Origin: DASUAS01 sp963809795
GTDB lineage: Bacteria; Actinomycetota; Acidimicrobiia; IMCC26256; DASPTH01
Assembly: GCA_963809795.1 (NCBI GenBank)
Contig: CAWELN010000028.1
Coordinates: 4,005-68,004 of the forward strand
Length of the DNA: 64,000 nt
Reading direction: 5' to 3'
Shown: positions 52,426 to 62,582 of the stretch, piece by piece
Position numbering within the stretch: position 1 is the first letter of the stretch
How the letters are laid out: each line of letters opens with the position of its first letter
The notes under the pieces: generated by a model
The model's input: the letters and a program-made list of their open reading frames with translations, nothing else
Database searches by the model: none
Told to the model about the DNA's origin: nothing
Program-made: the position numbers and the translations under genes

Positions 52426-52611
52426 TCAGCCGCCCAGCTCGCGCGTGGCCAGCACCTCGACGCGACGAAAGCGGAGATCGCCGTCGCCGACGGGTGTGAG
52501 GAGGCCCTCCTCCACCATCACCTCGACGCGGTCGGGGGTGACCTCGAGCAGCGCGCTCGCCTCGTCGACGCCGATCAGGTCGTCGGGAGCACCAGAACCG
52601 GTCTCCGTCAT
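52426..52611 (-). CDS. small helix-turn-helix-like protein upstream of nudC
   Basis: 61 aa. LIGVDEASALLEVTPDRVEVMVEEGLLTPVGDGDLRFRRVEVLAT is the size and pattern of an excisionase/MerR-type winged helix: helix-turn-helix followed by a short strand and a hinge before the final R-F-R-x-x-E-V. GAGGAGG lies 8-14 bases before the ATG, so unlike many neighbours it has a strong SD; a TACCGT box lies about 33 bases upstream. Operon with nudC. Confidence 0.72.
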   Translation of the reverse strand: MTETGSGAPDDLIGVDEASALLEVTPDRVEVMVEEGLLTPVGDGDLRFRRVEVLATRELGG

Positions 52612-52713
52612 GGGTCGCCTCCTCGCGTGTGATCGGCCCGACGGTAGCGCGGACATCCGGACCGCCTCCGGGGCCGATGCGAGGTGCGGCGGGTCGGACC
52701 GTAACCTCGTCGG

Positions 52714-53253
52714 GTGCCGAGCCCGCACACCCGTCGCAACCTGCTCGTCGGCGGCGCCGCGGTCGCGGTGGCCATCGTCGTCGCGCTCGTCGCGGTCAAC
52801 CTCGAGCTGTTCGTGTGGCCACCCGCGACGGCCACGGTGCGCCACGCCGACGCGGTGGTCGTGCTCGCGGGTGGTGACGGCGAGCGCCTCGACCGCGGGC
52901 TGGAGCTCGCGCGCGATGGCGTCGCGTCGACGCTGGTCGCGTCGACCGGGCCCGAACGACTGTGCCGCGCCGACGAGCCGTTCCAGGTGATCTGCTTCCT
53001 GCCCGAACCGAACAACACCCGGGGCGAGGTCGAAGAGGTCGCCCGGCTCGCGGAGCAGCACGGGTGGAAGAAGCTGGTCCTGGTGACGTCGACCTACCAC
53101 GTCACCCGGGCCCGATTGCTGCTCGACCGGTGCTACTCCGGGTCGGTCGAGGTCGTGGCCGCGCGCCCGGACAAGGGGTTCTTCGGATGGCTCGGCGCGA
53201 TCGCCCACGAATGGGGCGGCCTCGCCGAGGCGCTGGTGCGACGGAGCTGCTGA
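52714..53253 (+). CDS. DUF218/YdcF-SanA-like membrane protein
   Basis: 179 aa. TM helix at residues about 10-29, then the DUF218 core: ADAVVVLAGGDGERLDRGLELA, VEEVARLAEQHGWKKLVLVTS and TYHVTRARLLLDRCY. Three cysteines lie in the mid-region and an R-S-C C-terminus. Proteins of this family (ElyC, SanA, YdcF) affect envelope integrity. GTG at 52714 has TAACCT (52702-52707) 6 bases upstream. Confidence 0.85.
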   Translation: MPSPHTRRNLLVGGAAVAVAIVVALVAVNLELFVWPPATATVRHADAVVVLAGGDGERLDRGLELARDGVASTLVASTGPERLCRADEPFQVICFLPEPNNTRGEVEEVARLAEQHGWKKLVLVTSTYHVTRARLLLDRCYSGSVEVVAARPDKGFFGWLGAIAHEWGGLAEALVRRSC

Positions 53254-53296
53254 ACGCGCGACGGCAGCCGGCGCCGGAGACCCGTTCGTGGGCCGG

Positions 53297-55831
53297 TCAG
53301 GCGGTGGCCAGGGCGGTGAGCACCGGGAGCTTCGCCGCCCGCCGCGCCGGGCGCACCGCGGCCAGGACCCCGGCCCCGGCCCCCACCAGCGCGATCAGGA
53401 CCAGCCGCCCCACCGGCGCCGAGAACACGTCCAGCGGCATGTCGCCGGAGAAGCTGCGGGTGAGCCCCCACCCGACGAGCACGCCCGCGGCCAGGCCGCC
53501 GATCACGCCGAAGAGGGCGATGATCACCGACTCCCACCGCACCGTCGCCCGCAGCTGCGACCGGGTGAGCCCGACCGCCCGGAGCAGGCCCAGCTCGCGG
53601 GTCCGCTCGTGCAACGAGAGCGACAGCGTGTTGGCGATGCCCATGAACGCGATCAGGATCGCCAGCGCGAGGAACACGTAGACGATCGCCAGCAGGACGT
53701 CGACCTGGGAGCTCACGCCCTCGAGGTACTGGGCCCGATCCTGCACGTCGGGTGCAGCATCGGCACGCGCCACCCGGTCGACTGCGGCGCGGCCCAGTGC
53801 GAACGGCACGCCGTCGGCCAACGACACGAACACGCCGGTGAACGCGGGCTGTTGCGTGTTGGCCGCCCACAATGCCTCGGGCACGACCACGTCGGCGAAG
53901 GTCGAGCCTCGGTCGAAGATCGCACCGACGCGCAGATCGGCCCCGGCGCCGTTCCCGAACTGCACCGGCACGTGGCCGCCCACCGCGAGCCCGTGATCGT
54001 CGGCGAAGCGTTGTGACACCGCGACGCCGGCCGGACCGACGTCGGCGAGGGCACCGCGCGCGACGTGGAGATCGACGACCCGCCCCAGCGCGGCCGCGTC
54101 GGCGGCCGCGACCGTCTCGCCGCTCCCGGCGACGGCTGCGTGCGCGATCCCGAAGCCGGTCGCGTCCCGCACCTCGGGCAGCGCCTCGAGCCGGCCCACC
54201 AGCGCGGGATCGACCCCCGAGCCGCTCGGATCGTTGTTCACCATCACGAGGTCGCCGTGGAAGTCGCTCCGCACGACGTCGCCGATCGACGCCTTGATGG
54301 ACGCGGCGAGGACGGTGAACACCGTCACCACCGCGATGCCGATCATCAGCGCGGTCGCGGCACCGGCAGTCGAGCGCGGGTTGCGCATCGCGTTGCGCCG
54401 CGCCAACGACCCGGTGGTTCCGCGCACCACGGTGCTCGGGGTCCCGAGCAGGGCGCTGGCGGGGCGGGCCACGGCCGGGCCGAGGAGCACCAGCCCCACC
54501 ACGGTGAGCAGCGCGCCCGGCGCCACCATGCCGAAGCCGCCGCCGAGCGCGCCGCCGACGACGAGGGCGACTCCGGCCCCGGTGGCGACGAGCCCGGCGA
54601 CGGTCCGCTTCCGCGACGGCGCCGTCGCCTCGGTCGTGCCCTCCTGCATCGCCGCGATGGGTCGGACGCGCGACGCGCGCACCGCGGGCACGAGGCTCGC
54701 CGGTACCGCGACCGCAACTCCGACCGCGGCCGCGACGGCCAGGTGGGTCGCCATCAGGGTGAGGCCGGCGTCGGGCACGCCGAAGCCGACCGCGCCCATG
54801 AGCGCGTAGAGCCCGGCCGCGAGCCCGATGCCCACGGCCACGCCGACGACCGCCGCCACGGCACCGACGATCAACCCCTGCATCGCCGCCGCGATCATGA
54901 CCTGCCGGCGCGACGCCCCGAGTGCGCGGAGCAGCGCCGACTCGCGCGCGCGTTGCGCGGTGACGATGGAGAACGCGTTGTAGATGCTGAACGCGGCCAC
55001 GAGGAGCGCGACGCCGGCGAACACGAGGAGCACCGTCTGGAAGAAGCCGACGAACGCGCTCTCGACGTCGTCCCGCTGCTCGGCGGTGAGCTGGTGTCCG
55101 GTGATCGCGGTGACATCGGGCGGGAGCGACGCCCGCAGGCGCGCCACCAGGGCTGACTGGTCGACGCCGTCGGCGCCGTGCACCAGCACGCCGGTGAGCG
55201 CGCCGGGGCGGCCGAGGAGCAGGTGCTGCGCCTCGGCGGTGGTGAACGCGGTGAACGTCGTCCCGGCCATGCTGTCGGCGGTGCCGAAGGTGGCGATGCC
55301 GACCACGGTGACGGGCACCCGCTGCGGGAGGAGCACGCTGGTACGGCTGCCGACGTGCAGCCCACCGTCGTCGGCGGCGGCGCGGTCGATGACGACCTCG
55401 CCCGCACCGGCCGGGGCGCGCCCGGCGACGATCCGCCACGGGTTGAGACCGGCGGGGGTCACCCAATTGGACCCGGTCGTCGGCGGCCCGTTGCCGCCGA
55501 TGCGGTCACCGTCGGCACCCAGGAGCTGCGCCTGGCCCTCGACGAGGGGCGCGGTCGCGGTGACACCGTCGACGCGGGCGACGGCGCCGACCAGCGACTC
55601 GGGGATGCTGCCCTGGGCGGTGACGCCTTCCGCGGTGATGCGGTGGCTGCTGCGCACGACCGCGTCGGTGTCGCGGTTGGCCTCGGTGAAGAGCGTGCCG
55701 AAGCTGTTGCGCACGGAGTCGCCGAGCACCAGCGTGCCGGCCAGGAACGCCACGCCGACGAGCACCGCGGTGAACATGCCGGCCAGGCGCCGCTTGCGGC
55801 TCCACAGGTCGTTGAGGATCACGTGGCTCAT
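53297..55831 (-). CDS. ABC transporter permease, FtsX/MacB type (two FtsX domains)
   Basis: 844 aa. TM near residues 17-38 (AGMFTAVLVGVAFLAGTLV), an extracytoplasmic MacB-like domain (about 40-240), three TMs at 255-400 (FtsX domain 1), a linker TM at about 410-460, a second TM with a long extracytoplasmic domain (about 480-700), and a final FtsX domain (YVFLALAILIAFMGIANTL to the end). This is the duplicated arrangement of large actinobacterial MacB-like permeases. It pairs with the ATPase gene ending 2 bp upstream of its ATG. Probably an exporter or mechanotransmission machine, controlled by the adjacent NarL-type system. Confidence 0.92.
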   Translation of the reverse strand: MSHVILNDLWSRKRRLAGMFTAVLVGVAFLAGTLVLGDSVRNSFGTLFTEANRDTDAVVRSSHRITAEGVTAQGSIPESLVGAVARVDGVTATAPLVEGQAQLLGADGDRIGGNGPPTTGSNWVTPAGLNPWRIVAGRAPAGAGEVVIDRAAADDGGLHVGSRTSVLLPQRVPVTVVGIATFGTADSMAGTTFTAFTTAEAQHLLLGRPGALTGVLVHGADGVDQSALVARLRASLPPDVTAITGHQLTAEQRDDVESAFVGFFQTVLLVFAGVALLVAAFSIYNAFSIVTAQRARESALLRALGASRRQVMIAAAMQGLIVGAVAAVVGVAVGIGLAAGLYALMGAVGFGVPDAGLTLMATHLAVAAAVGVAVAVPASLVPAVRASRVRPIAAMQEGTTEATAPSRKRTVAGLVATGAGVALVVGGALGGGFGMVAPGALLTVVGLVLLGPAVARPASALLGTPSTVVRGTTGSLARRNAMRNPRSTAGAATALMIGIAVVTVFTVLAASIKASIGDVVRSDFHGDLVMVNNDPSGSGVDPALVGRLEALPEVRDATGFGIAHAAVAGSGETVAAADAAALGRVVDLHVARGALADVGPAGVAVSQRFADDHGLAVGGHVPVQFGNGAGADLRVGAIFDRGSTFADVVVPEALWAANTQQPAFTGVFVSLADGVPFALGRAAVDRVARADAAPDVQDRAQYLEGVSSQVDVLLAIVYVFLALAILIAFMGIANTLSLSLHERTRELGLLRAVGLTRSQLRATVRWESVIIALFGVIGGLAAGVLVGWGLTRSFSGDMPLDVFSAPVGRLVLIALVGAGAGVLAAVRPARRAAKLPVLTALATA

Positions 55832-55832
55832 G

Positions 55833-56600
<768 letters not shown>

Positions 56601-56756
56601 CGGGAGCTCCTTCTCGCGGCCGCGCGCCTGCCGCGCGGTCGGTGCTGGGGGGACAGTTCGACGGTACGGAGACCTCGCTCGCGATCCCATGGAGCGACCG
56701 GGCGTCTCGCGGGTGGGGACAACCCCCCGACGGCGCGGGGGCGCGCCGGAACGCGG

Positions 56757-57515
56757 TTACGCGACCGGGCGCGCCGCGCCGTAGCGCACGGTCACGTCGC
56801 CGTGCCCGGTCTGCAGCGCGATGCGCCGGTCCGCGCCCGGGTCGGTGCGCACGTCGGCGCGCGTGCTGCCGTGGTCGGTCGAGAGCTCGACCCGGTACGC
56901 ATCGCCCGTCCGCGGGATGACGACGTCCACGTCGCCGTGGTCGGAGGCGGCGGTCACCCGCTGCGGCGCGCTCGCGAACTGCAGGTGCACGGACCCGTGG
57001 TCGGTCGTCGCCCGCACCTGCCGGCTCCGCAGGCCCACGGCTTCGATGTCGCCGTGTTGGGAACGGAGGTCGACGGTGGCGGTCGTGCCCGACACCTCGA
57101 TCCGGCCGCTCCCCGACCACGCGATCACCTTCATGCCGCGGGGCACGCGCAGCGTGTACGACGCGGTGCACCAGTAGGCGACCGGGAACGCGCAGCTGGC
57201 GTCGATCGCCAGGCGACCGTTCCGCACCCGCTCGGTGTGGTCGGTGCCACCGAGCCCGTTGCTGATGTAGCTGTGCAGTGAGATGTCGTCGCGGTCGGTG
57301 CCGATCACCCGCACCGAGCCGCGGTCGGTGGAGACGTCGATCGTCGTGATCTCGGCGGCGTTGATGGTGCGGGCGAAGTGCTCCTCGCCGTGCGCGAGCA
57401 GGTTCACGAGGGACAGCGATCCCCACCCGAGGGCGGCCAGCGCGAGCACCGACGCGCCAATGCGCCAGGCGGTGCGGCCGCGCGGCCGAGCGGGCGTCAG
57501 CGCGACGGTGGTCAC
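56757..57515 (-). CDS. DUF4097 family membrane-anchored beta-repeat protein
   Basis: 252 aa. N-terminal TM at residues about 20-38, then beta-solenoid-like repeats built around DxGSVRVxGTD, SGSGRIEVSG, QHGDIEAVGL, DHGSVHLQF, DHGDVDVVIP and GHGDVTVRYG, the DUF4097 (putative adhesin) pattern. Such genes are often linked to ABC transporters and two-component systems, as here. GTG at 57515 overlaps the response-regulator stop (GTGA). Confidence 0.85.
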   Translation of the reverse strand: MTTVALTPARPRGRTAWRIGASVLALAALGWGSLSLVNLLAHGEEHFARTINAAEITTIDVSTDRGSVRVIGTDRDDISLHSYISNGLGGTDHTERVRNGRLAIDASCAFPVAYWCTASYTLRVPRGMKVIAWSGSGRIEVSGTTATVDLRSQHGDIEAVGLRSRQVRATTDHGSVHLQFASAPQRVTAASDHGDVDVVIPRTGDAYRVELSTDHGSTRADVRTDPGADRRIALQTGHGDVTVRYGAARPVA

Positions 57516-58148
57516 GACTCCAACCACCGCAGCACGGCCAGCACCCGGCGGTGGTCCTCGGGCGCGGGCGGTAGGTCGAGCTTGGTGAAGATGTTGCTCA
57601 CGTGCTTCTCGACCGCGCCGTCGCTCACCACCAGCGCCTGCGCGATGGCGGCGTTCGACCGACCCTCGGCCATCAGCGAGAGGACGGTCCGCTCGCGGGG
57701 CGTGAGCCGGTCGAGCGGGTCGCGCCGCCGGGCCCGGGCGAGCAGCTGGCTCACCACCTCGGGGTCGAGCACCGTGCCGCCGTCACCGACGCGCCGCAGC
57801 GCCTCGACGAAGTCGCGCACGTCGGCCACGCGGTCCTTGAGCAGGTAGCCCACACCGCCCACGTCACCCGAGATGAGGTCGGACGCGTAGCGCTCCTCGA
57901 CGTACTGCGAGAGCACCAGGATCCCGACGGCGGGCCACCGCTGGCGGATCTGCAGCGCGGCCCGCACGCCCTCGTCGGTGTACGTCGGCGGCATGCGGAC
58001 GTCGAGCACCACGAGTTGGGGGCGGTCGGCCTCGAGCGCGGCGAGGAGCGCGTCGGCGTCACCGAACCCGGCGACCACGTCCTCGCCCGCGTCCAGCGAG
58101 CAGGCGGGTGATGCCCTCGCGGAGCAGCACGGAGTCCTCGGCGATCAT
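57512..58148 (-). CDS. NarL/FixJ-family response regulator, +1 frameshift near its start
   Basis: About 211 aa after repair. From ATG 58148 the first frame gives MIAEDSVLLREGITRLL with the acidic pair; an extra base near 58093-58094 shifts to AGEDVVAGFGDADALLAAL and the rest of the receiver (VVLDVRMPPTYTDEG with the phospho-acceptor Asp, LVLSQYVEERYA, GYLLKDR). The C-terminal LuxR-type HTH is LTPRERTVLSLMAEGRSNAAIAQAL, VEKHVSNIF. The ATG overlaps the kinase stop. It probably controls the downstream DUF4097 and ABC genes. Confidence 0.92.
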
Positions 58149-59404
58149 CACGCGCACGGCAGCACCGCCCGCAGGATCGTCGGCCCGCCGGGCGGGCTCT
58201 CCACGCGCATCGACCCGCCGAGCGACGTGACGCGGTCGCCGAGGCCGGCGAGGCCGGTGCCGTCACCGGCGTCGGCCCCGCCCGTCCCGTTGTCGCGCAC
58301 CTCGACCACGAGCGCACCGTCGTCGCGTACCAGCGAGACCGCGGCGTTGGTGGCGCCGGAGTGGCGGGCCACGTTGGTGAGGGCTTCCGACACCACGAAG
58401 TACGCGGTGCTCTCCACCTCGGCCGACGGACGCGGTTCCACCTGCACCTCCAACGAGACGGGGATCGGGGCGCGCGCCACCACCGCCGACAGCGCGGCGT
58501 CGAGGCCGCGGTCCTCGAGGATGACCGGGTGGATCCCGCGCACGAGGTCGCGCAGCTCCTGCAGCGCGGCCTTCGCCTCCTCGTGCGCGTGCACGACCAG
58601 CGCATGAGCGGCCTCGGGGTCGTCGTCGAAGTGCTCCCGCGCCGTGCCCAGCTCCATCGCCAGGCTCACGAGGCGTTGCTGCGCGCCGTCGTGCAGGTCG
58701 CGTTCGATGCGGCGACGCTCCGCTTCCGCGCTGCCGACCGCGGCGACGCGTCCCCGCTCCGCGGCCCGGACGCGCGCCTCCTGTGCCGCACGCTCGTCGG
58801 GACCCAGGAACCATGTCGCGGTGACGGCGTCGAGGCGGCCGAGCACGACCGTGACCCACGGGGCGAAGAGCACGAGGCCGAGGAGGCCGACGGCCGCGAC
58901 GAGCCAGGCGTCGCCACCACTGCCGACGTCGAAGAAGGAGAACTTCGCCGTGCCCTCGGGGAGCGCCGACACGTAGAAGGGAAGCGCCAGCAGTGCGAGC
59001 GAGCCGCACCAGGCGATGGTCACCAACACGAGGTCGAGAGCGCCGAGGGGCAGGAGGAGGAGCAGGTAGGCCACCTCCTTCCAGCGCGCGCCGGAACGAG
59101 CCCGCTCCAGCAGGCGCCGCCACCAGCTCGAGCCCTGCAGCGGCGGGACCGGGTCCGGGAGGTCGACCCCGAGCAGCGCCGCCAAACGGGATCGCTCCAG
59201 ATGGGCGAAGCCGCGGCTCACGACCATGAGGAGCCAGAACACCGGGATGGCGAGGAAGAACGTCACCAGCAGACCGAGTGACAGGGCGAGCAACGTGATC
59301 ACGACGGTGAACGTGACCGCGCCCACCACGATGTCGGTGACCAGATGGGTCAGCGTCCACCACGTCGACGGGTGGCGCCAAGGGTCGAAGACGCGCCGGA
59401 GCAC
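58148..59404 (-). CDS. NarL-type sensor histidine kinase (HisKA_3)
   Basis: 418 aa. Six hydrophobic segments in the first 200 residues form a membrane sensor without a large external loop. RRRIERDLHDGAQQRLVSLAMELG near residue 230 is the HisKA_3 dimerisation/phosphoacceptor motif, followed by the HATPase_c N-box (VVSEALTNVARHSGATNA) and VRDNGTGG. This N-terminal organisation matches kinases that often pair with ABC exporters. The GTG has TAGCGT (59411-59416) 6 bases upstream. First gene of a kinase-regulator-DUF4097 unit. Confidence 0.92.
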   Translation of the reverse strand: MLRRVFDPWRHPSTWWTLTHLVTDIVVGAVTFTVVITLLALSLGLLVTFFLAIPVFWLLMVVSRGFAHLERSRLAALLGVDLPDPVPPLQGSSWWRRLLERARSGARWKEVAYLLLLLPLGALDLVLVTIAWCGSLALLALPFYVSALPEGTAKFSFFDVGSGGDAWLVAAVGLLGLVLFAPWVTVVLGRLDAVTATWFLGPDERAAQEARVRAAERGRVAAVGSAEAERRRIERDLHDGAQQRLVSLAMELGTAREHFDDDPEAAHALVVHAHEEAKAALQELRDLVRGIHPVILEDRGLDAALSAVVARAPIPVSLEVQVEPRPSAEVESTAYFVVSEALTNVARHSGATNAAVSLVRDDGALVVEVRDNGTGGADAGDGTGLAGLGDRVTSLGGSMRVESPPGGPTILRAVLPCA

Positions 59405-59491
59405 GGCCTCACGCTAACGACGCCGCGCGTCCCCGACCATGGAGTGACCGGGAGACCGTGGAGTGGGGCTAGCCATACCCGCCGCGCCCGG

Positions 59492-59695
59492 TCACACGTC
59501 GCCGAGCAGGTCCTCGATCTCGTCCCTGAGGTCCAGGTAGCGCGGGTCACGAACACGACCGTCGACTGCGTCCGCTTCCACACCGTGAGCAGGAAGTCCT
59601 GCATCGCGCGCCGGGTCTGCGCGTCGAGCGCGCCGAACGGCTCGTCGAGCAGCAGCACGTCGGGTTCGGGGGCGAGAGTGGCGTCTGACCGCTCC
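59492..59695 (-). pseudogene. remnant of a nitrate/sulfonate-type ABC ATPase
   Basis: Only the second half of a nucleotide-binding domain survives: LAPEPDVLLLDEPFGALDAQTRRAM (Walker B and D-loop), WKRTQSTVVFVT, then a frame change straight into PRYLDLRDEIEDLLGDV, the kind of C-terminal end seen in TauB/SsuB/NrtD ATPases. The Walker A, Q-loop and LSGGQ are absent, and the stretch between the H-loop and the C-terminal tail has been deleted. No cognate permease or binding protein is present. Confidence 0.7.
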
Positions 59696-59764
59696 CCGCC
59701 GACACCGGCACCCCGGGGCCGCGTCGAAGGACCCGGGTCGCAACCCGGCCGGTAGGCTGCCTCG

Positions 59765-60142
59765 ATGAGGCGCCGTCGGCTCCTGGCTCTGCTGGCGCTC
59801 GCCGCCGCGCTGCTCGCCGCCGGCGCCACCGCCGAGCTCGACCAGGTGTTCGAGCGGGGCGCGTTCGCCGGGAGCGCGGCCGACGCCACCAACCCGCTGC
59901 ACGCCCGCGACGAGCTGATCGCGCCGACGCCCCCGAACCACCTCGCCGCGGTCGTGCTGCGCGGTTCCGGAAGCAACCGGCTCGCCCACACCGGCCGCAC
60001 CGGTGTCGCCGTCCTCGCCGCCGCCGCCCTCCTCGCCGCGCTGGCGTCCCTTCGCCTCGGGCACCCGGGCCGAGCGCGCCATTGGCGCTCGTCCGGCACC
60101 TCGTCACTCGGTCGCGGTCCACCGCAGCTCCTCGCGATCTGA
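59765..60142 (+). CDS. hypothetical membrane protein, two hydrophobic segments
   Basis: 125 aa. Residues 4-23 (RRLLALLALAAALLAAGAT-like) act as signal anchor; a second hydrophobic stretch is at about 78-97 (TGVAVLAAAALLAALASL). Between them a polar segment (ELDQVFERGAFAGSAADAT) faces outside if the topology holds. ATG has TAGGCT (59753-59758) 6 bases upstream, good evidence for a real, leaderless gene. Function unknown. Confidence 0.6.
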   Translation: MRRRRLLALLALAAALLAAGATAELDQVFERGAFAGSAADATNPLHARDELIAPTPPNHLAAVVLRGSGSNRLAHTGRTGVAVLAAAALLAALASLRLGHPGRARHWRSSGTSSLGRGPPQLLAI

Positions 60143-60249
60143 CGACGGCCTCCGCGCCGTCCTGTCCAGTAGCCGTCTCGCGCGCGCGACCACGACGCGA
60201 CGTGGCGGCTACCCGGTGCGCGCGCCGTGCGCGACCAAGGAGCTTCGAC

Positions 60250-60852
60250 ATGCGACCCATGAGTCGACTCGAAGCGGTGGCCGTGATTCCCAACGAGCTG
60301 CCGCTCGAACCGTTTTTGGGCACCAGTGTCCGCATCCACCCATTCCGATTCGATCCCACCCTCCCCGTCGACGTGCGCCTCGTCCGCTGGCCGATGGAGC
60401 AGGACTACCGCCAGCAGCTCGAGTCCGTCGGCGCGCCACGCGTGCTGCTCGTCGAGCGTGGCGCGCCCCCGCCCCCGCGTTGGGACGACCTCGAAGACTG
60501 GCTCCGCGTCCCCGTCGACCGGTCCGAGCTCGAGCTGCGGGCGACGACCGTGGCCCGGCGCGCCGACGCCCTGGAGCTTCCCTGGCTCGACGACGACGGC
60601 TTGCTCTGGATGCGCGACCAGTGGTGCGCGGTGACCGACGGGCAGATCCCGCTCGTCCGCCTGCTCGTCGACCACATCGGCGTCGTGGTCCGTGACGAAC
60701 AGGTCGACGAGGTGTTCGTCGATGCGGGCACGAGCGCGCACGAGGAGGCGATCAAGACCACCGTCCGGCGGGTGTCGCAGACGTTGGGCCGCCTCGGCCT
60801 CCGGCTGCAGCGGGTCCGGGGTGCGGGGTACCACCTCGACAAGATGCCCTGA
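60250..60852 (+). CDS. orphan winged-helix regulator with degenerate receiver (OmpR-type, GlnR-like?)
   Basis: 200 aa. Residues 1-100 (VRLVRWPMEQDYRQQLESVG, PRVLLVERGAPPPPRWDDLE, DWLRVPVDRSE) resemble the atypical receiver of orphan OmpR regulators, with no clear phospho-acceptor Asp. The C-terminal Trans_reg_C winged helix covers residues 115-200 (LLVDHIGVVVRDEQV, RRVSQTLGRLGLRLQRVRGAGY). Actinobacterial GlnR has this plan, and the gene is convergent with the second amt, so a nitrogen role is a reasonable but unproven inference. AAGGAG 8 bases before the ATG at 60250 supports the start. Confidence 0.78.
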   Translation: MRPMSRLEAVAVIPNELPLEPFLGTSVRIHPFRFDPTLPVDVRLVRWPMEQDYRQQLESVGAPRVLLVERGAPPPPRWDDLEDWLRVPVDRSELELRATTVARRADALELPWLDDDGLLWMRDQWCAVTDGQIPLVRLLVDHIGVVVRDEQVDEVFVDAGTSAHEEAIKTTVRRVSQTLGRLGLRLQRVRGAGYHLDKMP

Positions 60853-60864
60853 CCCCCGCGCGCA

Positions 60865-60898
60865 CGAGGACGAGCCGGGCGAACCCGGCTCGTCCTCG
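60865..60898. terminator. bidirectional hairpin terminator between regulator and amt
   Basis: Perfect 15-bp arms CGAGGACGAGCCGGG (60865-60879) and CCCGGCTCGTCCTCG (60884-60898) around a CGAA tetraloop, centred between the stop of the plus-strand regulator (60852) and the stop of the minus-strand amt (60930). No T-tract on either side. Confidence 0.75.
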
Positions 60899-60929
60899 CG
60901 TCCCGGAGCGGGCGCACTGCGCCGGACGC

Positions 60930-62472
60930 CTACTCCGTGGCGGGCAGGTGGATGTCGGAGGGCGGCGCGACCACGCCCACACCTCCTCCCGACTCCTCGA
61001 TCGACGGCGGCAGCTGCGAGTACCCCATGTACGCGTACTCCGGGTGGTACGCCGGGGCACCGTGCTCGGCGATGTCGAGGCCCTCGAGCTCCTCGGCCTC
61101 CGAGATCCGCAACACGCCCAGTGCCTTGAGGCCGAACATGAGCAGCAGTCCCGGCGGCGGCGGTGGCCGCGATGATCGTCGCGCTGCCCTTCACCTGGGC
61201 GATGAGCTGGTTGGCGTTGCCGCCGTAGAGGATCCCCTTCACGCCGGAGTAGTTGCCGACGGCGAAGAGCCCGAGGCTGAGCGTGCCGAAGATCCCACAC
61301 GCTCCGTGCACGGCGAACGCCCCGCAGGGGTCGTCGACCCGGACCCATTCGGTGAAGTCGACGATCAGGATCATGATCACGCCGGCGATGGCACCGATGG
61401 CAATCGCTCCCGTCGGCGAGACCCAGTAACACGGACAGGTGATGGCGACCAGACCCGCGAGCAGGCCGTTGATGCTGATGCCGACGTCCCACTTCTTCGA
61501 CCGGGGGTAGACCCAGGCCACCGCGACCAGCGCACCTGCGCACGCCGCCAGGGTCGTGTTCGTCGCCACCCGGCCGATGCCCTCGAAGTCCATGGCCGAG
61601 AGCGTGCTGCCGGGGTTGAAGCCGTACCAACCGAACCAGAGGATGACCGCGCCGAGCGCGGCGAGGGTCATGTTGTGGCCTGGTGGCATGCCACCACCGT
61701 CACGCTTGAACTTGCTCCCGAGCCGCGGGCCGAGCGCGATCGCCCCGCAGAGGGCCAGCACACCGCCGATGGTGTGCACCACCGTCGAGCCGGCGAAGTC
61801 GCGGAAGGGCGTCTCCATCGTCGCCAGCCAGCCGTTCGGGCCCCAGATCCAGTGGCCGAAGATGGGGTAGATCAACCCGCTGACCGCGAGGCTGTAGAGC
61901 AGGTCACCCTTGAACGACGTGCGCCCGACCATCGCGCCCGACACGATCGTGCTGGCGGTGTCGGCGAAGGCGAACTGGAAGAGGAAGAACGCCAGGAACG
62001 CCACGCCGGTGTCCAACGAACCGCCGTACGTGTACGTGTGCGGGATGTCCTGCAGGAAGAAGTAGTGGTACCCGATCCAGCCGTTGCCGGGACCGAACAT
62101 GAACGCGAACCCGAACGCGTAGAAGAGGATCCCGCACAGCGCGGTGTCCACGATGCATTCGATCATGATGTTGGAGACCTCGCGGGTCCGGGCGAACCCG
62201 CCCTCCAGCATCATGAAGCCCGCTTGCATGAAGAACACGAGGAAGGCGGTCACGAGCACCCACGCGGTGTTGAGACCGTTCACCACCTCGGTCACCTTCA
62301 CCGCCGCGGCCTGTCCCGGCACCGCGGCGCCGGCTTCGTTGCTGAAGAACCAGGCCAAGCCGTAGATGAGGCCCATGACGAGCGCGACCCCGATGAGCTT
62401 GCCGCCCATCTTGGCCCCGACGTACCGGCGCCGGTCCGGATCCCTGAAGTTGAGGCGCAATGTTTGAATCAT
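60930..62472 (-). CDS. amt: ammonium transporter Amt (second copy), +1 frameshift
   Basis: About 513 aa after repair; close paralogue of the 15.9-17.5 kb copy. QAGFMMLEGGFARTREVSN, AFADTASTIVSGAMVGR, DFAGSTVVHTIGG, PPGHNMTLAALGAV, FGWYGFNPGST, CPCYWVSPTG and TEWVRVDDP are in the main frame. An extra base in the CCC at 61150-61152 (plus strand), where the first amt has one fewer base in this context, throws the C-terminal tail (LEGLDIAEHGAPAYHPEYAY, PPSDIHLPATE) into another frame. The ATG at 62472 follows the shared 40-bp block by 9 bases; no SD. It is monocistronic and convergent with the orphan regulator. Confidence 0.92.
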
Positions 62473-62481
62473 GCGGCCACG

Positions 62482-62521
62482 GTCCGCGCCGCCGATTGCT
62501 GGATGTTGTGCCTCGGGTTAC
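62482..62521 (-). promoter_or_regulatory. 40-bp block conserved before both amt genes (second copy)
   Basis: Minus-strand reading begins GTAACCCGAGGCACAAC, with the next part CATCCAGCAATCGGCG. It differs from the block at 17543-17582 at three positions and sits 9 bases from the amt start. Both amt genes lack an obvious SD, so the block may be the operator/promoter or a structural leader. Confidence 0.6.
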
Positions 62522-62582
62522 AGGGGAGCAACCCGCCCGTGACGACAGCCGGTTGCACAGCTGACGGATTTCCGCCACCCGG

